Shown in pieces: positions 3,894 through 6,424 of a stretch of 6,424 nucleotides of DNA. Where the stretch lies: assembly GCA_937950105.1 (NCBI GenBank), contig CALFEM010000551.1:1-6424 (forward strand), read 5' to 3'. The stretch comes from an uncultured Alphaproteobacteria bacterium. GTDB lineage: Bacteria > Pseudomonadota > Alphaproteobacteria > Rhizobiales > Hyphomicrobiaceae. The notes under the pieces are model-generated. The model was not told where the DNA came from, did not search any database, and saw only the letters and a program-made list of their open reading frames with translations. Position 1 is the first letter of the stretch. Each line of letters opens with the position of its first letter. The position numbers were made by a program, and so were the translations under genes.

Positions 3894-6424
3894 CGCGGGC
3901 GCGGCAGGCGGTGGTGGCGCCGGCGCGGGCGCGGGGGGCTCCGCAGCGGCAGGCGTATCGTCGCGCGAGGCGCGCTTCAGCAGATCGCCGAGCGACCAGG
4001 CATCGCCGCCCGGAGGCGGGGCGGCAGGTGCAGCGGCGGCATGCGAGCTGCGCGCGCCGAGTTCCTGCGCGAGCGATGCCGACAGCGAGGACAGGGAGCG
4101 CGGCGGGGGCGGCGAAACGGGGCGCGCTGCCGGTTCGGCAGGCTTCGCGGCGGCCTGCGGTGCCGGACCAGGCGACGCCGGCATCGGCGACAGCGGACCA
4201 CCGTTGGCCATCGGCAGGGACACGTCGCGGCGCTGCGCCTCGCGCGTCGTCAAGGTGGAGAGCTGGTCGAGCGCCTTCAACTGATCCTGCAGGGCGCGGC
4301 GCATCGCCTCGGCGCTGGCGCGGGACGCCTGCGGCAGCTGCTCGAACTCCTGCTTCATGCGCGTCTGCTCGCGCGACATCTCGTCGGCGATCGTCTGCGC
4401 GCGCTGGCGCATCTCCTCGGAGGTCTCGGTAAAGCGGCTGGTCAGGGAGCCGAGCTGGCTCGACACTTCGCTCGAGACGTTGGACAGGCGCTCCTTGAGA
4501 TCGTGGAGAGCCCGGTCGCTCTCGGCGTCGGTTTCGATGCGCAGCCGCTCGATCTCGCTCAACGCCAGCTGGCGATGCGATTGGGCGCCGATTTTCAGCT
4601 CCTCGGCGGCGGCGCGGGCGCGCTGCTCGGCGGCCGAGATCGAGCCTTCGATGGTGGTCGAATAATCCTCGATATAGCGGCTGAACTCGCCGGCCTTGCC
4701 TTCGAGGCGATCGAGGGTATTGGAGAGATCGATGTGGCGCGCCTGCAGGGTCTGGTCGATGCGGCGGTTGGCGGTTTCCAGAGCACTCGCAGCCTTGAGG
4801 ATCGTGTGACCCTGGTTCTCGAAGCGGCCCGTGACCGTATTGATCTGGCCGAGCAGGTTCTCCGACACGTTCTTCAGCATGTCGGACTGGCCGGCGAGCG
4901 TCTCGATCGCCTTGAGCGACTGGCGCGTGATGTTCTCGCTGGTGCGACGCACCGACGAGATGCCCTGGGTGAGCGTCTCGTCGAGTTCCTGTGACTGGCG
5001 CGAGATCGTATCGGAGAACGTGCGGGCGTGCGTATCCAGAGCGTTCGACAGGCTCTGCGCCCGCTCGCCGACGGCATAGTCGATCGCTGACGTGGTGCGG
5101 TGGATGGTCTCGTCGAACAGGCGCAAGCGGTCGTTGAACGCGGCGTCGAGGGCGCGCGTGCGCTCGACCAGCTGCGTGTCGATGCGCTCGGTTCTGTTGG
5201 CCAGTGTCGTGTCGAGCGCGCGCGCATATTCCTCGAACACGGTCTGCAGATTGCCGGTGCGGTTGGCGATCGCGGTGTCGAGCGCCTGCATGTGCTCGTT
5301 GAACGCGCTCTGCAGATGATTGGTGCGGGCGCCGAGGGCGCTGGCGAGTGCCGTCGTGTAGGTTTCGAAGGTGCCGCCGAGCTGGGTGGTGTGATCCTCC
5401 AGCACAGCCTGCAACCGGTCGGTGCGTGCATTGAGCGCGGTGCCGAGGGCGCCGGTGTAGGTTTCGAGAACCGTCTGCAGCTGTACCGTGCGATTGCCGA
5501 TCTGGCCCTCGAGCGAACCGACGCTGCGTGACAGCGTCGTCTCCAGCGACGACAGGTTGTCGGCGGCGCCCTGGATGATGGTGGCGAGGTTGACCTGCTG
5601 GTTCGACAGCTTCTCGATCAGCATCGGCACTTCGGAGCCGAGCGTGCGCAGCGTCTCGTTGAAGCTGTTGCTTGTCGAGGCGAGCGCGTGGCGCTCTCCG
5701 GCCAGTTCGTTGATGAGGCCGCGAATGCGACGCTCGTTCTCCTCGTAGGAGCGCTCGAGTGCGGCGACCTCGTTGTGCACGAGCGCTTCGAGTTCGCCGG
5801 CGCGGCCGATGGCGTGGCCGACCGCCTCGTTCATGAAGCCGACCTGACGGCGCACGGCCTGGCCGAGCGACGCGATCGAATCTTCCGCCATGCGATCCGG
5901 CTCGGCGAGGCGGACGGCGACCTCGGTCATGGTCGAGGAGCGCAGCCGCAGCTCTTCGGCGCGCCAGGCGAGCAGCGCCATCAGCCAGATCACGGCGATC
6001 GGCACGACGACGGCGGCGAGCATCAGGAAGGTGGTGGGCTGCGTCAGCAGCGCGCCCCAGCTCGCCGCGCCCTTGTTGGCGAGCAGCGACACGATGGTGA
6101 AGCCGAGACCGGCGGCGCCCCAGATGCCGCTGGCAATGGCGGCGTAGCGGTAGACCTTGTTCGAGGGCTTCTGCTCGAGCGCGTAGATGAGCCCGCCGAT
6201 CGAGGGCACGTCGTCGTTTGCGGCGATGCGGTTGCGCACCGGGCCGGCGGGACGGCGGCGCGCGACGCGGCGCGCCTGGGAGCCGTCCGGTCCGTGATCC
6301 CCATCGCCCTCGTTGTCGGCTTCCGCATCGTCATCGCCGAACAGAGCGGCAGCGGCCGGAGCCTGCCTGCTTGCGCCCGCGCCATTGGCTTGCGCGCCGG
6401 AATTCGCGTTGGCCGGCTTCGGTT
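3564..6424 (-). CDS. Giant two-TM coiled-coil membrane protein, GPR/TipN-like (5' end missing)
   Basis: The frame runs without a stop from the right edge to TGA at 3564-3566, giving 952 complete codons in the window. A GTG at 6239 has no ribosome binding site, and the 61 codons before it look coding (Ala-rich, then an acidic LFGDDDAEAD stretch, then RRVARRR), so the start lies outside. Numbering from that GTG: a conserved-looking NDDVPSIGGLIYALEQKPS motif (8-26), TM helices at about 30-54 and 70-92, a helical stretch to 245, 22-residue repeats at 248-434, further coiled coil to about 670, a Pro/Ala-rich linker (680-782), and a C-terminal domain (783-891). Both termini are probably cytoplasmic. 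The layout matches proteins annotated as apolipoprotein A1/A4/E-like or kinesin-like in Hyphomicrobiales. These include Agrobacterium Growth Pole Ring protein (larger, about 2100 residues), needed for polar growth, and loosely Caulobacter TipN. A scaffold role at the pole is inference. Confidence 0.88.
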   Translation of the reverse strand, partial: PKPANANSGAQANGAGASRQAPAAAALFGDDDAEADNEGDGDHGPDGSQARRVARRRPAGPVRNRIAANDDVPSIGGLIYALEQKPSNKVYRYAAIASGIWGAAGLGFTIVSLLANKGAASWGALLTQPTTFLMLAAVVVPIAVIWLMALLAWRAEELRLRSSTMTEVAVRLAEPDRMAEDSIASLGQAVRRQVGFMNEAVGHAIGRAGELEALVHNEVAALERSYEENERRIRGLINELAGERHALASTSNSFNETLRTLGSEVPMLIEKLSNQQVNLATIIQGAADNLSSLETTLSRSVGSLEGQIGNRTVQLQTVLETYTGALGTALNARTDRLQAVLEDHTTQLGGTFETYTTALASALGARTNHLQSAFNEHMQALDTAIANRTGNLQTVFEEYARALDTTLANRTERIDTQLVERTRALDAAFNDRLRLFDETIHRTTSAIDYAVGERAQSLSNALDTHARTFSDTISRQSQELDETLTQGISSVRRTSENITRQSLKAIETLAGQSDMLKNVSENLLGQINTVTGRFENQGHTILKAASALETANRRIDQTLQARHIDLSNTLDRLEGKAGEFSRYIEDYSTTIEGSISAAEQRARAAAEELKIGAQSHRQLALSEIERLRIETDAESDRALHDLKERLSNVSSEVSSQLGSLTSRFTETSEEMRQRAQTIADEMSREQTRMKQEFEQLPQASRASAEAMRRALQDQLKALDQLSTLTTREAQRRDVSLPMANGGPLSPMPASPGPAPQAAAKPAEPAARPVSPPPPRSLSSLSASLAQELGARSSHAAAAPAAPPPGGDAWSLGDLLKRASRDDTPAAAEPPAPAPAPPPPAAPAFTLNIDVLSRALDAATASVIWSRLKAGQRGIMVRSIYSADGRGAFDEVSRRYPVDATLQATVNRYLADFERILREAEAKDGSGRLAQAHMTSATGRVYLFLAHASGRLS
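3894..4202 (-). other. Pro/Ala-rich disordered linker
   Basis: Residues 680-782 are dominated by Pro and Ala, including a PAPAPPPP run, and are predicted disordered from composition. One short non-Pro island with amphipathic character, AWSLGDLLKRASRD (747-760), interrupts it at 3960-4001. The linker separates the coiled-coil rod from the C-terminal domain. Confidence 0.7.
4938..5498 (-). repeat. Eight diverged 22-residue (66-bp) apolipoprotein-like repeats
   Basis: Residues 248-434 divide into units starting at 248, 270, 303, 325, 347, 369, 391 and 413, each 22 residues, plus one 11-residue half unit at 292-302. The approximate consensus is x-N-R-T-x-x-L-Q-x-V-F-E-E-x-x-x-A-L-D-T-x-L. Adjacent units at 248/270, 303/325 and 325/347 each share about 10 of 22 residues by eye. 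The later units (369-434) are more diverged. The 11-residue period matches the hendecad helices of apolipoprotein A1/E-type proteins. Confidence 0.8.
5964..6152 (-). other. Two transmembrane helices anchoring the coiled-coil protein
   Basis: Two hydrophobic stretches lie at residues about 30-54 (AAIASGIWGAAGLGFTIVSLL) and about 70-92 (FLMLAAVVVPIAVIWLMALL), separated by a short polar loop of about 15 residues. The helix hairpin would place both the N-terminal tail and the long coiled-coil part on the same side. That side is probably cytoplasmic, given the Arg-rich flanks (RRR before, AWRAEELRLR after). Confidence 0.8.

Noticed and set aside
4041..4994. Plus-strand open frame of about 317 codons opposite the coiled-coil gene
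   Set aside because: It mirrors the codon pattern of the minus-strand repeats and helices (Leu/Gly/Arg-rich). There is no convincing ribosome binding site or recognisable domain.
4938..5498. CRISPR-like or intergenic tandem repeat array
   Set aside because: The periodicity of 66 bp is in frame with the protein, has no spacers, and is explained by 22-residue repeats.
6237..6239. GTG as start codon of the giant coiled-coil protein
   Set aside because: There is no ribosome binding site upstream, and the frame continues open with protein-like sequence to the window edge.

Overview
The window looks like a piece of chromosome from a GC-rich alphaproteobacterium, most likely of the order Hyphomicrobiales (Bradyrhizobium/Rhodoplanes/Hyphomicrobium-like). 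The reasons are the high GC content with strong G/C third-position preference, a DUF1236-type secreted protein (a family concentrated in these bacteria), an alphaproteobacterial-type dipeptide epimerase/DgcA, and a very large two-TM coiled-coil protein of the kind linked to polar growth in this order. No RNA genes, CRISPR arrays, insertion sequences or phage genes were seen; it reads as a core-type chromosomal region.

Left half, plus strand. The window opens inside an MFS transporter of which only the C-terminal half is present (1-653). A 67-bp gap with a strong Shine-Dalgarno leads to a small exported protein of 85 residues (721-978) of unrecognised function. A clear hairpin terminator (1047-1084) then isolates it from the next gene, an exported 417-residue protein (1150-2403). 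That protein has a long, highly charged, low-complexity middle and a C-terminal DUF1236 region that appears to be duplicated.

Right half, minus strand. A hairpin at 2438-2468 separates the two convergent halves and can serve both. Reading leftward from the right edge, a giant membrane-anchored coiled-coil protein (3564 to beyond 6424, 5' end missing) is followed after about 110 bp by an enolase-superfamily epimerase (3452-2484) with a complete active site and the Asp-x-Asp signature of dipeptide/N-acyl-amino-acid epimerases. The two may be co-transcribed.

The most interesting item is the coiled-coil protein. It has two N-terminal membrane helices, a block of about eight 22-residue (11 x 2) apolipoprotein-like repeats, a second coiled-coil stretch, a Pro/Ala-rich disordered linker carrying a short helix-like motif, and a distinct C-terminal domain. 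This architecture resembles Agrobacterium Growth Pole Ring protein (GPR) and, more loosely, Caulobacter TipN. The neighbouring epimerase acts on D-Glu-containing compounds in its family, so a link between cell-wall growth and D-Glu handling is possible but is inference only.
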